Assembly: GCA_004799545.1 (NCBI GenBank)
Contig: SSMU01000016.1
Location: forward strand, 40,656 to 104,655
DNA: 64,000 nt
Direction of reading: 5' to 3'
Origin: Phenylobacterium sp.
GTDB taxonomy: Bacteria > Pseudomonadota > Alphaproteobacteria > Caulobacterales > Caulobacteraceae
Under the pieces are notes generated by a model that saw only the letters and a list, made by a program, of their open reading frames with translations, did not search any database and was not told the origin of the DNA. Positions 1 through 9,349 of this stretch are shown piece after piece (position 1 is the stretch's first letter; every line of letters begins with the position of its first letter). The position numbers and the translations under genes are program-made.

Positions 1-1286
1 TCGAGGGCGAACGGGCCCGCACCACAGGCCAGCTCAGGCTGTTCGCCCAGATCGTCCGCAGCGGCGACTGGATCGAGGCGCGTATTGATCCGGCCCTGCC
101 CGACCGCGCGCCCCAGCCGCGGCCGGACCTGCGGCTGCGGCACATCCCGCTTGGGCCGGTGGCGGTGTTCGGCGCGAGCAACTTCCCGCTGGCCTTCTCC
201 ACGGCCGGGGGCGACACGGCCTCGGCGCTGGCGGCCGGTTGTCCGGTGGTCGTGAAAGGCCACCCGGCGCACCCCGGGGCCGGCGAACTGGTCGCCCAGG
301 CGATCCTCGCCGCGGCCGCGGCGCAGGGGATGCCGGACGGGGTCTTCAGCTTCCTACCCGGGCCGTCGAACGAACTCGGCGCAGCCCTGGTCGGCGACCC
401 GCGCATCAAGGCCGTGGGCTTCACCGGCTCGCGCCGCGGCGGGCTGGCGCTGTGCGACCTGGCGGCCCGCCGGCCGGAACCGATCCCGGTGTTCGCCGAG
501 ATGAGCAGCATCAATCCGGTGTATTTGCTGCCGGGCGCCCTGGCCGATCGGGCCGAGGCGCTGGGCGTCGCCTTCGTGGCGTCGCTCGTCCAGGGGGCGG
601 GCCAGTTCTGCACCAATCCCGGGCTGGTGATCGCCCTGGAGGGCCCCGACCTCGACCGCTTCGTGGCGGCGGCCGGCGCGGCGCTGGCAGACAGTTCTCC
701 GGCGGTCATGCTGACGCCCGGCATCCACGGGGCCTACGCGGCCGGGCTTGCGGCACTCGGCGCGCACGCCGCGGTCGAAACGGTGGCCGCCGCTGCGGCG
801 CGGGCAGGCTGCAATCTCGGGCACGCGGCCCTGTTCTCCACCACCGCCGAGGCCTTCCTGGCGGACGGCGCGCTGGCGGCGGAGAACTTCGGCGCTTCCT
901 CACTGCTGGTCCGCTGTCCCGACGTCGCCGCGCTGCGCCGCGTCAGCGAGGCGCTCGAAGGCCAGCTCACCGCCACCCTGCATCTCGCCGCGGCCGACCA
1001 CGAGGCAGCGCGCGCCCTACTGCCGATCCTGGAGCGCAAGGCCGGCCGCATCCTGGTCAACGGCTGGCCGACGGGCGTCGAGGTCTCCCATGCGATGGTC
1101 CACGGCGGCCCCTTCCCCGCCACCTCGGATTCGCGCAGCACCTCGGTGGGCGGCCTGGCGATCCGCCGGTTCCTTCGCCCGGTCTGCTACCAGGACCTGC
1201 CCGACGACCTGCTGCCGGAGGCGCTGAAGACCGCCAACCCGCTGGGCCTGCGCCGCCTGGTGAACGGCCGGCCGGTCCAGGTCTGA
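1..1286 (+). CDS. Alpha-ketoglutarate semialdehyde dehydrogenase, 5' end outside window
   Basis: Oxidises 2,5-dioxopentanoate (alpha-ketoglutarate semialdehyde) to 2-oxoglutarate with NAD(P)+, the last step of oxidative pentose breakdown. The frame is open from the left edge (first whole codon at 3), so the N-terminus is missing; 427 residues are visible. Upstream of the internal GTG at 159 the frame encodes [15 protein letters not shown], a conserved stretch of this aldehyde dehydrogenase subfamily, so 159 is not the true start. The catalytic cysteine lies in [10 protein letters not shown] (codon at 609) and the general-base glutamate in FAEMSSINP. It is followed by the AraD1-type dehydratase that makes its substrate. 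Family assignment is firm; which pentose feeds it is inferred from the neighbours. Confidence 0.93.
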   Translation, partial: EGERARTTGQLRLFAQIVRSGDWIEARIDPALPDRAPQPRPDLRLRHIPLGPVAVFGASNFPLAFSTAGGDTASALAAGCPVVVKGHPAHPGAGELVAQAILAAAAAQGMPDGVFSFLPGPSNELGAALVGDPRIKAVGFTGSRRGGLALCDLAARRPEPIPVFAEMSSINPVYLLPGALADRAEALGVAFVASLVQGAGQFCTNPGLVIALEGPDLDRFVAAAGAALADSSPAVMLTPGIHGAYAAGLAALGAHAAVETVAAAAARAGCNLGHAALFSTTAEAFLADGALAAENFGASSLLVRCPDVAALRRVSEALEGQLTATLHLAAADHEAARALLPILERKAGRILVNGWPTGVEVSHAMVHGGPFPATSDSRSTSVGGLAIRRFLRPVCYQDLPDDLLPEALKTANPLGLRRLVNGRPVQV

Positions 1287-1310
1287 TTGACTCGCGCAGG
1301 CGGGTGGATA

Positions 1311-1324
1311 TTTGTCTGAGTATT
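1311..1324 (+). promoter_or_regulatory. Candidate operator (TGTCTGAGT motif) before the AraD1 gene
   Basis: The 14-mer TTTGTCTGAGTATT lies 27 bp before the AraD1-type gene, in the 64-bp gap after the dehydrogenase. Close copies occur at 11432, 21149 (reverse strand) and 21271. It partly fits the TNGTNNNACNA half-palindrome known for GntR/FCD regulators. Binding by the GntR protein at 10625 is an inference. Confidence 0.5.
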
Positions 1325-1350
1325 GAGCCTCGTCTCCGCAAAGGTGCGTC

Positions 1351-2349
1351 ATGGCCCTCCGTCTCGTCCAGTTCCGCGATGCCGCCGGAAGCCGCCATCT
1401 GGCCGTCGCCGGCGACGACGGCGCGGCGCGGGAAGTCAGGGGCTGCGCCTCGACCTATTCGCTCGCCCTGCAGGCCATCGAGCAGGGCCGGACGCTAGCC
1501 CAGGCGATCGATGCGCTGGAGCTGGGCGACGCCGTCGATATCGAGGCGGCGCTGGCCGAAGGTCGCCTGTTGCCGCCGATCGACCATCCCGATCCCGCGC
1601 ACCTCTATCTGACCGGCACCGGCCTGACCCATCTCGGCTCGGCCGAGGGCCGCGACAAGATGCACCGCAAGACCCAGGGCGCCGAGGAGACGCTCACCGA
1701 TTCCATGCGGATGTTCCGCATGGGCCTGGAAGGCGGCAAGCCCGCGGGCGGCGGCCCGGGCGTGCAGCCGGAGTGGTTCTACAAGGGCGATGGCTCGGGC
1801 CTGACGGCGTCCGGCCAGCCCCTCGCCTCGCCGGACTTCGCCCTCGACGCCGGCGAGGAGCCGGAGATCGCCGGCCTCTACGTGATCGGCCCCGACGGCA
1901 GCCCCTTCCGCCTCGGCTATGCGCTGGCCAACGAGTTCTCCGACCACGTGACCGAGCGCGGCAACTATCTATGGCTCGCCCATTCCAAGCTGCGCCCGGC
2001 CGCCGTCGGCCCCGAGCTGCTGGTGGGCGACTTGCCCAAGGATGTCCGCGGCAAGGTGCGCGTCCTGCGCGGCGGCGCGCCCGTCTGGGAGGCGGACTTC
2101 CTGTCGGGCGAGGCGAACATGAGCCACGCCCTCGCCAACCTGGAACACCACCATTTCAAGTACGGCCTGTTCCGGCGGCCGGGGGACGTGCACGTGCATT
2201 TCTTCGGCACCGCCACCCTGTCCTTCTCCGACGGCGTGAAGGTGGAACCCGGCGACGTCTTCGAGATCGAGGCCGCGCCGTTCCGCTATCCGCTGCGGAA
2301 TCCATTGCAGGTTGCGCCGGCTGAAGAGGTCACCGTTCGGCCGCTCTAG
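1351..2349 (+). CDS. AraD1-type 2-keto-3-deoxypentonate dehydratase (FAH fold)
   Basis: 332 residues of the AraD1/GguC family, which has a fumarylacetoacetate-hydrolase fold. It is expected to dehydrate 2-keto-3-deoxy-L-arabinonate to alpha-ketoglutarate semialdehyde, the substrate of the preceding gene's enzyme. Family stretches seen are LTGTGLTHLGSA near residue 90, PEWFYKGDGSG near 145 and YALANEFSDHVTE near 190. The ATG at 1351 lies 64 bp after the dehydrogenase stop, with a candidate operator in between, so it may have its own promoter. It converges on the GH51 gene 30 bp away. A hydratase acting on the enantiomeric acid from D-xylose is possible; the arabinofuranosidases nearby favour L-arabinose. 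Confidence 0.88.
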   Translation: MALRLVQFRDAAGSRHLAVAGDDGAAREVRGCASTYSLALQAIEQGRTLAQAIDALELGDAVDIEAALAEGRLLPPIDHPDPAHLYLTGTGLTHLGSAEGRDKMHRKTQGAEETLTDSMRMFRMGLEGGKPAGGGPGVQPEWFYKGDGSGLTASGQPLASPDFALDAGEEPEIAGLYVIGPDGSPFRLGYALANEFSDHVTERGNYLWLAHSKLRPAAVGPELLVGDLPKDVRGKVRVLRGGAPVWEADFLSGEANMSHALANLEHHHFKYGLFRRPGDVHVHFFGTATLSFSDGVKVEPGDVFEIEAAPFRYPLRNPLQVAPAEEVTVRPL

Positions 2350-2379
2350 GGCCGGCCGGCGCAACCGTGGGGATCGATC

Positions 2380-3954
2380 TCACCTCAGGTCCAGAACCAC
2401 CACGGATTTGGCCGGCAGGGTGAGGTTCACCGTGTCGCGCGCCAGCGTGGCGCCCGCAAAGGGACCGGGCTTCACCACGTCCGGCGCATCGAAGCGGTTG
2501 CGGGCGTCCATGTCCGGCGCGGTGAGCAGCTGCCCGCCCACCTTGCTTGCGCTGAGGCCCTCCAGCTTCACCGTGATGGCCGCTGGATGGCGCGGGTCGA
2601 GGTTCACGAGGGCGATATGGGTGACGCCCTGCGGATCGCGGCCGGCGGAGGCGGAGACCGAAGGCACGCTCACACCGCCGTAGGCGTAGGCGGGCGCATC
2701 CACGTCCAGCGGGATCTCGGTCGCGCCCTGGAAGACCTTGTACATGTCGTAGACGTGGTAGGTCGGCGTCAGCAGCATCCTCTCCTTGTCGGTGAGGATC
2801 ATGGCCTGCAGCACGTTCACCATCTGGGCGATGTTGGCCATCTTCACGCGGTCGGCGTGACGGTGAAAGATGTTGAGGTTGAGCGCCGCCACCAGGGCGT
2901 CTCGCAGGGTGTTCTCCTGGTAGAGGAAGCCGGGGTTGGTGCCCTTCTCCACATCGTACCAGGTCCCCCATTCGTCGACGAACAAGGCCACCCGTTTCTG
3001 CGGGTCGTACTTGTCCATGATCGCGGCATGCTTGGTGATCAGTTCGTCCATGCGCAGGGTCTGCGACATGGTCTTGATCCAGAGGTCCTCGTCGAAGCCG
3101 GTGGCGGGCCCCTTGTGCGGCCACACCCCGGTCGGGACCGTGTAGTAGTGCAGCGAGATCGCGTCGATCCAGCGGGCGGCGCCTGACATCACGCCCTCGG
3201 TCCAGGCGTAGTCAGCGACGTTGGGACCCACCGCGACCTTGGTGAACTTGCCCTGGCCCGGCACCGGCCGCAGGAAGGCGGCGTACTGGCGGAAGACGTC
3301 GGCGTAGTGTTCCGGACGCATCTCGCCGCCGCAACCCCAGCTCTCGTTGCCGACGCCGACATAGTTGAGCTGGTAGGGCTTCTCGCGCCCGTTCTTGCGC
3401 CGGAGATCGCCGAGCGTCGAATGGGTCTCAGTGGTGATGTACTCGATCCAGTGGACCGCCTCCTCCGGGCTGCCGGTCCCGACGTTGACGGTCACGTAGG
3501 TCTGCGCGCCCAGCAGTTCAGCGAGGTCGAAGTACTCGTGGGTGCCGAAGGCGTCGGTCTCCTCGACACCGCCCCACAGGGTGTTGATCCGCACCGGGCG
3601 CTGGTCGCGCGGGCCGATCCCGTCGCGCCAATGATACTCGTCGGCGAAGCAGCCGCCCGGCCAGCGGATCACCGGCACGCGGATCTCCTTCAGCGCCGCC
3701 AGCACGTCGTTGCGATAACCGCGGGTGTTGGGGATCTTGGAGTCCGGGCCCACCCAGACACCCTCGTAGATGCCGCGGCCAAGGTGCTCGGCGAACTGGC
3801 CGTAGATGTTGCGTTCGATCACCGGGCCGGGATGGTCGGCGTGCAGCACGAGCGCGGCGCGGGTCGGCGGGTCGGCGGCCAGCGCCGGGCTCGCCAGGCA
3901 AAGCGCCCCCAGGCCGGCGGCCAGGGCGGTCCTGATGCTCCAATGGAATCCCAT
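2380..3954 (-). CDS. Exported GH51 alpha-L-arabinofuranosidase
   Basis: Removes terminal alpha-L-arabinofuranosyl units from arabinan or arabinoxylan fragments. 524 residues with an N-terminal signal peptide (MGFHWSIRTALAAGL, cleavage near ALAA), so it acts outside the cytoplasm. The acid/base glutamate is in GVGNESWG (about residue 204) and the nucleophile in FVDEWGTW (about 328). The frame is open further upstream, but the start at 3954 has an AAGGAGG ribosome site and begins the signal peptide, while the upstream part is arginine/proline-rich out-of-frame-like sequence. It is the last gene of the reverse-strand operon, 22 bp after the sugar acid dehydratase. Unlike the GH51 at 15770 it is exported. 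Confidence 0.93.
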   Translation of the reverse strand: MGFHWSIRTALAAGLGALCLASPALAADPPTRAALVLHADHPGPVIERNIYGQFAEHLGRGIYEGVWVGPDSKIPNTRGYRNDVLAALKEIRVPVIRWPGGCFADEYHWRDGIGPRDQRPVRINTLWGGVEETDAFGTHEYFDLAELLGAQTYVTVNVGTGSPEEAVHWIEYITTETHSTLGDLRRKNGREKPYQLNYVGVGNESWGCGGEMRPEHYADVFRQYAAFLRPVPGQGKFTKVAVGPNVADYAWTEGVMSGAARWIDAISLHYYTVPTGVWPHKGPATGFDEDLWIKTMSQTLRMDELITKHAAIMDKYDPQKRVALFVDEWGTWYDVEKGTNPGFLYQENTLRDALVAALNLNIFHRHADRVKMANIAQMVNVLQAMILTDKERMLLTPTYHVYDMYKVFQGATEIPLDVDAPAYAYGGVSVPSVSASAGRDPQGVTHIALVNLDPRHPAAITVKLEGLSASKVGGQLLTAPDMDARNRFDAPDVVKPGPFAGATLARDTVNLTLPAKSVVVLDLR

Positions 3955-3976
3955 CTGATCCTCCTTGCGCCGGCGG

Positions 3977-5779
3977 CTAATGATTGTCGCGGGGCAGGCC
4001 CATGGTCTGGGCGATGCGCTGGTATTTGACGGCGGGTTCCAGGACCGCGCCGGTGTCGAGCTGGCCGACCACGCCCCGCTGCATCTCCTGCCAGGGCGTT
4101 TGGCTGGCGGGATAGGGATAACCGCCCCCCGCCTCCAGCTCCTGGCGCCGTTCGGCGATCTCCGCCTCGGACAGCAGCACGTCGACGCGCCCTCGGCCGA
4201 GGTCCACACGGACCCGGTCGCCGGTGCGCAGGATGGCGAGCCCGCCGCCGGCCGCCGCCTCCGGGCTGGCGTTCAGGATCGACGGCGAACCGGATGTCCC
4301 CGACTGGCGGCCGTCCCCGAGGCATGGCAGGGCGTGGACCCCCTCGCGGATCAGGTAGGCGGGCGCCCGCATGTTCACGACCTCGGCCGCGCCGGGGTAG
4401 CCGATGGGCCCCGCGCCGCGCATGAACAGCAGCGTCCGCTCGTCGATCCCCAGCGCCGGATCGTCGATCCGCCGGTGGTAGTCCTCGGGCCCGTCGAACA
4501 CGACCGCCTTGCCCTCGAAGGCTTCGGGATCGGCCGGATCGGACAGGTAGCGTTTGCGGAATTCCTCGCTGATGACGCTGGTCTTCATGATCGCGCTGTC
4601 GAACAGGTTGCCGCGCAGCACGCGGAAGCCGCCCTGCGACTTGAGCGGCCGGGCGAAGGGACGGATCACCTCCTCGTCGAGGATCTCCGCGCCGCGATAG
4701 AGCTCGCCCACCGTGCGGCCGGAGACCGTCAGCACGTCCTCGCGCAGCATCTGCTGGGCGAGCAGTTGGCCCATCACCGCCGGCACGCCGCCGGCGCGGT
4801 AATAGTCCTCGCCGAGGTATTCGCCGGCGGGCTGCAGGTTGACCAGCAGAGGCACGTCCTCGCCGTAGGACTGCCAGTCGTCGAGCGAGAGCTCGACCCC
4901 GATGTGGCGGGCCAGCGCGTTCAGGTGGATCGGCGCGTTGGTCGATCCGCCGATCGCGGAGTTCACAACCACGGCGTTCAGGAAGGCGTCGCGGGTGAGG
5001 ACATCGCTGGGCTTCAGGTCCTCGCGGACCATCTCGACGATGCGCCGGCCGGTCTCGTAGGCGCTCTGCTGGCGGTCGCGGTAGGGCGCGGGGATCGCCG
5101 CCGAGCCCCGCAGGGACATGCCGAGCGCCTCGGTCAGCGAGTTCATCGTGCTCGCCGTGCCCATGGTGTTGCAAAACCCCGTGGAGGGCGCCGAGGAGGC
5201 GACCAGCTTGATAAAGCCCGCGTGGTCGAGCTTGCCCGCGGCCATCATCTCGCGGGCCTTCCAGACGATGGTGCCGGAGCCGGTGCGCTGGCCCTCGTGC
5301 CAGCCATTCAGCATCGGCCCCACCGACAGGGCGATCGCCGGGATGTTCACCGTGGCCGCCGCCATCAGGCAGGCCGGCGTGGTCTTGTCGCAACCGATGG
5401 TGAGCACCACGCCATCGATCGGATAGCCGTAGAGCGTCTCCACCAGGCTGAGGTAGGCGAGGTTGCGGTCGAGGCCGGCGGTCGGGCGCTTGCCAGTCTC
5501 CTGGATCGGGTGGACCGGGAACTCCAAGGGGATGGCGCCGGACATCCGGATACCCTCCTTCACCCGCTCGGCCAGCACCAGGTGGTGGCGGTTGCAGGGC
5601 GAGAGGTCCGACCCCGTCTGGGCGATGCCGATGATCGGGGCGCCCGACTGCAGCTCCTCCAGCGACAGCCCGAAGTTCAGATAGCGCTCGAGGTAGAGCG
5701 CGGTCATGTCGATGTTGTCCGGATTGTCGAACCAGGCGCGGGAGCGGAGTCGAGGGGGATCGGGCGGCGTTGCGGTCAT
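3977..5779 (-). CDS. IlvD/Edd-family sugar acid dehydratase (L-arabinonate or D-xylonate)
   Basis: 600 residues of the IlvD/Edd iron-sulfur dehydratase family, in the branch acting on aldonic acids. It closely resembles Caulobacter xylonate dehydratase XylD in motifs such as [36 protein letters not shown] and [11 protein letters not shown]; the cysteines in the last three are expected cluster ligands. It should convert a pentonate to 2-keto-3-deoxypentonate, the AraD1 substrate. It sits in a reverse-strand operon between the monosaccharide importer and the exported arabinofuranosidase, which points to L-arabinonate. Sequence alone does not separate L-arabinonate from D-xylonate specificity. 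The sugar dehydrogenase and lactonase of the route are not in the window. Confidence 0.9.
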   Translation of the reverse strand: MTATPPDPPRLRSRAWFDNPDNIDMTALYLERYLNFGLSLEELQSGAPIIGIAQTGSDLSPCNRHHLVLAERVKEGIRMSGAIPLEFPVHPIQETGKRPTAGLDRNLAYLSLVETLYGYPIDGVVLTIGCDKTTPACLMAAATVNIPAIALSVGPMLNGWHEGQRTGSGTIVWKAREMMAAGKLDHAGFIKLVASSAPSTGFCNTMGTASTMNSLTEALGMSLRGSAAIPAPYRDRQQSAYETGRRIVEMVREDLKPSDVLTRDAFLNAVVVNSAIGGSTNAPIHLNALARHIGVELSLDDWQSYGEDVPLLVNLQPAGEYLGEDYYRAGGVPAVMGQLLAQQMLREDVLTVSGRTVGELYRGAEILDEEVIRPFARPLKSQGGFRVLRGNLFDSAIMKTSVISEEFRKRYLSDPADPEAFEGKAVVFDGPEDYHRRIDDPALGIDERTLLFMRGAGPIGYPGAAEVVNMRAPAYLIREGVHALPCLGDGRQSGTSGSPSILNASPEAAAGGGLAILRTGDRVRVDLGRGRVDVLLSEAEIAERRQELEAGGGYPYPASQTPWQEMQRGVVGQLDTGAVLEPAVKYQRIAQTMGLPRDNH

Positions 5780-5852
5780 GATCGGACGTCCTGGTCTATG
5801 CGAAGGCGGGCGCTCGCCCGCGAACCGGGTTCGGGGAGGCGGACCGGCACCC

Positions 5853-6827
5853 TCAGGCTCCCGCCATGCGCGGGCTCAGCCGGGGGAGCTGCACGATGAG
5901 CTTCTGCAGGCCGATGAAGGCGAACAGCAGCGCGCCGGTGGCGATCTTGCTCCACCAGCTCGACAGCGAGCCGTCGAAGTCGATGTAGGTGAGGATCAGC
6001 CCCTGGATCAGCACGCCGACCAGCGCGCCCAGCATGGTGCCGACGCCGCCGGAGAGCAGCGCTCCGCCGATCACCACCGCGGCGATGGCGTCGAGCTCCA
6101 CACCGACCCCGGTCAGCGGGTTTCCGGCCCGGGTGTAGATCGAGATGACCACCCCGGCGAGCGCCGCGCAGCCGCCCGAGATGGCATAGACCAGCACGGT
6201 GGTGCGCCCGACCGGGACCCCCATCAGCTCGGCTGAGCGCCGGTCGCCACCGATCGCGAAGACGCTGTTCCCGAAGCGAGTGGCGTGCAGCAGGACGCCG
6301 CCCGCCAGGAACGCCGCGGCCATGACCAGGCTCACCGCCCCCAGGCGTCCGCCGCCCGGCAGCCTGATCGCCAGGTCCTGCACCGTCCGGAAGAACGGGT
6401 GGTCGATCGGCACCGCCTCGGTGGTGAGCAGGAAGCCGGCGCCACGCGCCAAGAACATGGCGGTGAGCGTCACGATGAAGGCCGGCGCCCGCAGTCCGTG
6501 GATCGCCGCGCCGATCGCTGCGCCGAACCCGGTTCCCAGCCCCACGGCGAGCAGGAAGGCGGCCATGGGCGGCACGCCCCAGCGGCTGACGGCGAGCGAG
6601 ATGAGTACGCTGCTGAAGCCCATGACCGCGCCCACCGACAGGTCGATGCCGCCAGAGATGACTACGAAGGCCATGCCCACGGCGATCACCCCGAGGAAGG
6701 CGTTGTCGGTGACCAGGTCGGCCGGAACCCGGGTCCCGATGAAGGCCGGGAACCGTGCAGCGCAGACCGCATAGGCCGCGACGAATACCGCCAGGGTCGC
6801 CGCGAGGGGCAGGTTGCGGCCGTTCAC
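5853..6827 (-). CDS. yjfF: Sugar ABC transporter permease, YjfF type
   Basis: Inner-membrane permease of a CUT2 (ribose/galactofuranose type) importer; 324 residues with about eight or more hydrophobic segments. The motif [21 protein letters not shown] near residue 60 and the GPGV-like [21 protein letters not shown] near 220 are typical of the BPD_transp_2 family. The GTG start at 6827 overlaps the stop of the preceding permease by 4 bp, implying coupled translation; longer upstream readings in this frame are shadows of that gene. Gene order (binding protein, ATPase, permease, permease) is that of E. coli ytfQRT-yjfF. The gene 73 bp downstream is the sugar acid dehydratase. Confidence 0.9.
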   Translation of the reverse strand: MNGRNLPLAATLAVFVAAYAVCAARFPAFIGTRVPADLVTDNAFLGVIAVGMAFVVISGGIDLSVGAVMGFSSVLISLAVSRWGVPPMAAFLLAVGLGTGFGAAIGAAIHGLRAPAFIVTLTAMFLARGAGFLLTTEAVPIDHPFFRTVQDLAIRLPGGGRLGAVSLVMAAAFLAGGVLLHATRFGNSVFAIGGDRRSAELMGVPVGRTTVLVYAISGGCAALAGVVISIYTRAGNPLTGVGVELDAIAAVVIGGALLSGGVGTMLGALVGVLIQGLILTYIDFDGSLSSWWSKIATGALLFAFIGLQKLIVQLPRLSPRMAGA

Positions 6828-7837
6828 AGGCGGACCTCCCGCAGACGCGGGACCAGCCGTCCGCCCAGCGCGCCGACGGCCGGCGACTGGATGACCAGCA
6901 CCACGGCGACCACGCCGGCCATGGCGATCAGGTTGAACTCCGGCGGGAAGCCGGCGCGCAGGATGCAGGTCTTCAGGGTCTGCAGGGTGAGGGCGCCGAC
7001 GACGGTGAGCCCGAGCGAGAAGCGTCCCCCGTAGAGCGAGCCCCCGCCGAGCACCACGGCGAGGATGGCGTCGAGCTCCAGCCACAGGCCGGCGTTGTTG
7101 GCGTCGGCGGCGCGGATGTCGGCCGCGGCCAGCACGCCGGCGGTCGCCGCGAGCAGGCCCGAGACCAGGTAGACGTAGACCAGCACGGCGCGGCTCGGCA
7201 CGCCGGCCAGGCGGCTGGCCTGCGGATTGACGCCGACCGCTTCGATGAACAGGGCGAGCGCGGTCCGGCGCACCATGAGCAGCACCAGCGCCGCGGCGGC
7301 CAGGGCGACCACCACGGCGACCGGCAGGCCGGCGATCGCGCCGCCGCCGATCCACAGCAGGTGCGGCTCGTCGAAGGTGAGGATCCGCCCGGAGGTGATG
7401 AGTTGCGCCACCCCGCGGCCGGCGACCATCAGCACCAGGGTGGCGACGATCGGCTGGATGCCCATGATCGCCACCAGCAGCCCGTTCCAAAGTCCGCAGG
7501 CGACGCCGGCGCCCAGCGCAAGCGCGATCGACACGCCCCACGGCAAGCCATGCGCCACACCGGCGGCGGCGACCGCGCCGGCGATGGCCATCACCGACCC
7601 CACCGAGAGGTCGATGCCGCGGGTGGCGATCACCAGGGCCATGCCGACGCCGAGCAGGACGGTCGGCGCCCCGCGGTTGAGGATGTCGACGGGGCTGCCG
7701 AACAACCGGCCGTCGCGCAGCAGAAGGTGGAAGAAATCGGGCGAGACCACCGCGTTGGCGGCCAGCGCCAACGCCAGCGCCGCCAGCTGCGGCCCGCCCC
7801 GCGGTAGGCGGCTTCGCCAGCCGAGCAGGTCCGTCAT
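6824..7837 (-). CDS. ytfT: Sugar ABC transporter permease, YtfT type
   Basis: First permease of the CUT2 importer, 337 residues. It carries ATRGIDLSVGSVMAIAGAV near residue 70 and DANNAGLWLELDAILAVVLGG near 250, typical of this family, within many hydrophobic segments. Its ATG overlaps the ATPase stop by 4 bp and its stop overlaps the next permease start, so the four transporter genes are one tight unit. It should form the membrane channel with the YjfF-type partner. Confidence 0.9.
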   Translation of the reverse strand: MTDLLGWRSRLPRGGPQLAALALALAANAVVSPDFFHLLLRDGRLFGSPVDILNRGAPTVLLGVGMALVIATRGIDLSVGSVMAIAGAVAAAGVAHGLPWGVSIALALGAGVACGLWNGLLVAIMGIQPIVATLVLMVAGRGVAQLITSGRILTFDEPHLLWIGGGAIAGLPVAVVVALAAAALVLLMVRRTALALFIEAVGVNPQASRLAGVPSRAVLVYVYLVSGLLAATAGVLAAADIRAADANNAGLWLELDAILAVVLGGGSLYGGRFSLGLTVVGALTLQTLKTCILRAGFPPEFNLIAMAGVVAVVLVIQSPAVGALGGRLVPRLREVRL

Positions 7838-9348
7838 CCCGCCGCCTCGCCGGGCGGCGCGGCGATGGCCGCCATGATGGCCTCGGGCGACACCGCGGCG
7901 CCTTCGATCAGGCCGGCGGGCCGCCGGTCGCGCATCACCAGCACGCGGTCGGCCGTGGCGGCGATCTCCGCCAGCTCGGAGGAGATCATGTAGATCGAAA
8001 GCCCCTGCGTGCAGAGCTCGTCCACCAGCTTGAGGATCTCGGCATGGCCGCCGACGTCGATGCCGCGGGTCGGCTCGTCGAGGATCAGCAGGCGCGGATC
8101 GGTGGCTAGCCAGCGCGCCAGCAGCGTCTTCTGCTGATTGCCGCCGGACAGCTGCTCGATCGGCTTCTCAGCATCCGGCGTGCGGATATCGAGCGCCTTG
8201 ATGTAGCGTTCGGCGAGGTCGGCCTGGCGGCGGCGCGACAGCGGCCTTGCCCATCCGCCGCGCGCCTGCAAGGCCAGCGCTATGTTCTCGCGGACCGACA
8301 GGGCGCCGACCACGCCGTCCCGCTTGCGGTCCTCCGGACAGAAGCCGAAGCCGGCGCGGATCGCGTCGCGCGGGCCGCGCAGCTTCACAGGCCTCCCCGC
8401 CACCTCGACCTCGCCGCTGTCGGCCGTCTCCGCGCCGAACATCAGGAGCGCCGTCTCGGTGCGCCCCGAGCCGAGCAGGCCAGCGGCGGCGACCACCTCG
8501 CCGGCCCGGAACTGCAGGTCGAAGGGCGCGACCCGGCGGCGACGGCCGAAGCCGCGGAACGTGGCGACGGCGGGTCCCACGGCCGCGCCGCGGCGGCGGG
8601 CGGGATAGCCGGCGCCGGCCGACGCCTCGCCCAGCATCAGGCCCACCAGCTCGGCGCGGGAAACCTCGCCCACGGCCCGCTCGGCGACGGTGCGGCCGTT
8701 GCGCAGCACCGTGAGCCGGTCGCAGACGGCGTAGACCTGGTCCAGGAAGTGGGTGACGAAGACGATTCCGAGGCCCCGCGCCTTCAGCTGGCGCATCACC
8801 TCGAACAGCATGGCGGTCTCGTCGGCGTCGAGGCTGGAGGTGGGCTCGTCGAGGATCAGCAGCTTGGCCGACAGGTCCGCGGCCCGGGCGATGGCCACCA
8901 GTTGCCGCACCGCCGTGGAATAGCGGCCCAGCGGGCTGGTCACGTCGATCTGCAGCCCATAGGCCGCGAGCAATAGACGCGCGTCGCCCTCCATGCGGCG
9001 GCGGCGCACCAGCCCGAACCGGGTCGGCTCGCGGCCCAGATAGAGGTTCTCCGCGACGCTCAGGTTGGGGACCAGCGCGCCCTCCTGATAGAGGGCGGAG
9101 ATACCGAGCTCGCGCGCCTGCGCCGGGCCGCGCGGCCTGGCTGGACGCCCCTCGATGCGGACCTCGCCGCCGTCCGCCGCCGTGACGCCCGTAAGGATCG
9201 CGATCAGCGTGGACTTGCCGGCCCCGTTCTCGCCCAGCAGGGCGTGGATCTCCCCGGCGCGCACCTGGAAATCGGCGCCGTCGAGCGCGCGCACCCCCGG
9301 ATAGAGCTTTGTGCAGCCGCGCACGGACAGCAGCTCCGCCGGAGGCAT
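7834..9348 (-). CDS. ytfR: Sugar ABC transporter ATPase, two NBDs, YtfR type
   Basis: 504-residue double nucleotide-binding protein that powers the CUT2 importer. The first domain has Walker A GENGAGKSTL (about residue 40) and Walker B LLILDEPTSSLD. The second domain has the degenerate Walker A LLGSGRTETALL usual for the C-terminal half of this class, then LSGGNQQK and LLILDEPTRGID. Length and layout match RbsA/YtfR. It begins immediately after the binding-protein gene and overlaps the following permease by 4 bp. Confidence 0.93.
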   Translation of the reverse strand: MPPAELLSVRGCTKLYPGVRALDGADFQVRAGEIHALLGENGAGKSTLIAILTGVTAADGGEVRIEGRPARPRGPAQARELGISALYQEGALVPNLSVAENLYLGREPTRFGLVRRRRMEGDARLLLAAYGLQIDVTSPLGRYSTAVRQLVAIARAADLSAKLLILDEPTSSLDADETAMLFEVMRQLKARGLGIVFVTHFLDQVYAVCDRLTVLRNGRTVAERAVGEVSRAELVGLMLGEASAGAGYPARRRGAAVGPAVATFRGFGRRRRVAPFDLQFRAGEVVAAAGLLGSGRTETALLMFGAETADSGEVEVAGRPVKLRGPRDAIRAGFGFCPEDRKRDGVVGALSVRENIALALQARGGWARPLSRRRQADLAERYIKALDIRTPDAEKPIEQLSGGNQQKTLLARWLATDPRLLILDEPTRGIDVGGHAEILKLVDELCTQGLSIYMISSELAEIAATADRVLVMRDRRPAGLIEGAAVSPEAIMAAIAAPPGEAAG

Positions 9349-9349
9349 C

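Noticed and set aside
3965..5899. A 644-codon forward frame opposite the dehydratase
   Set aside because: It is antisense to a well-supported IlvD/Edd gene and has the His/Arg/Gly-rich composition typical of GC-rich mirror frames.
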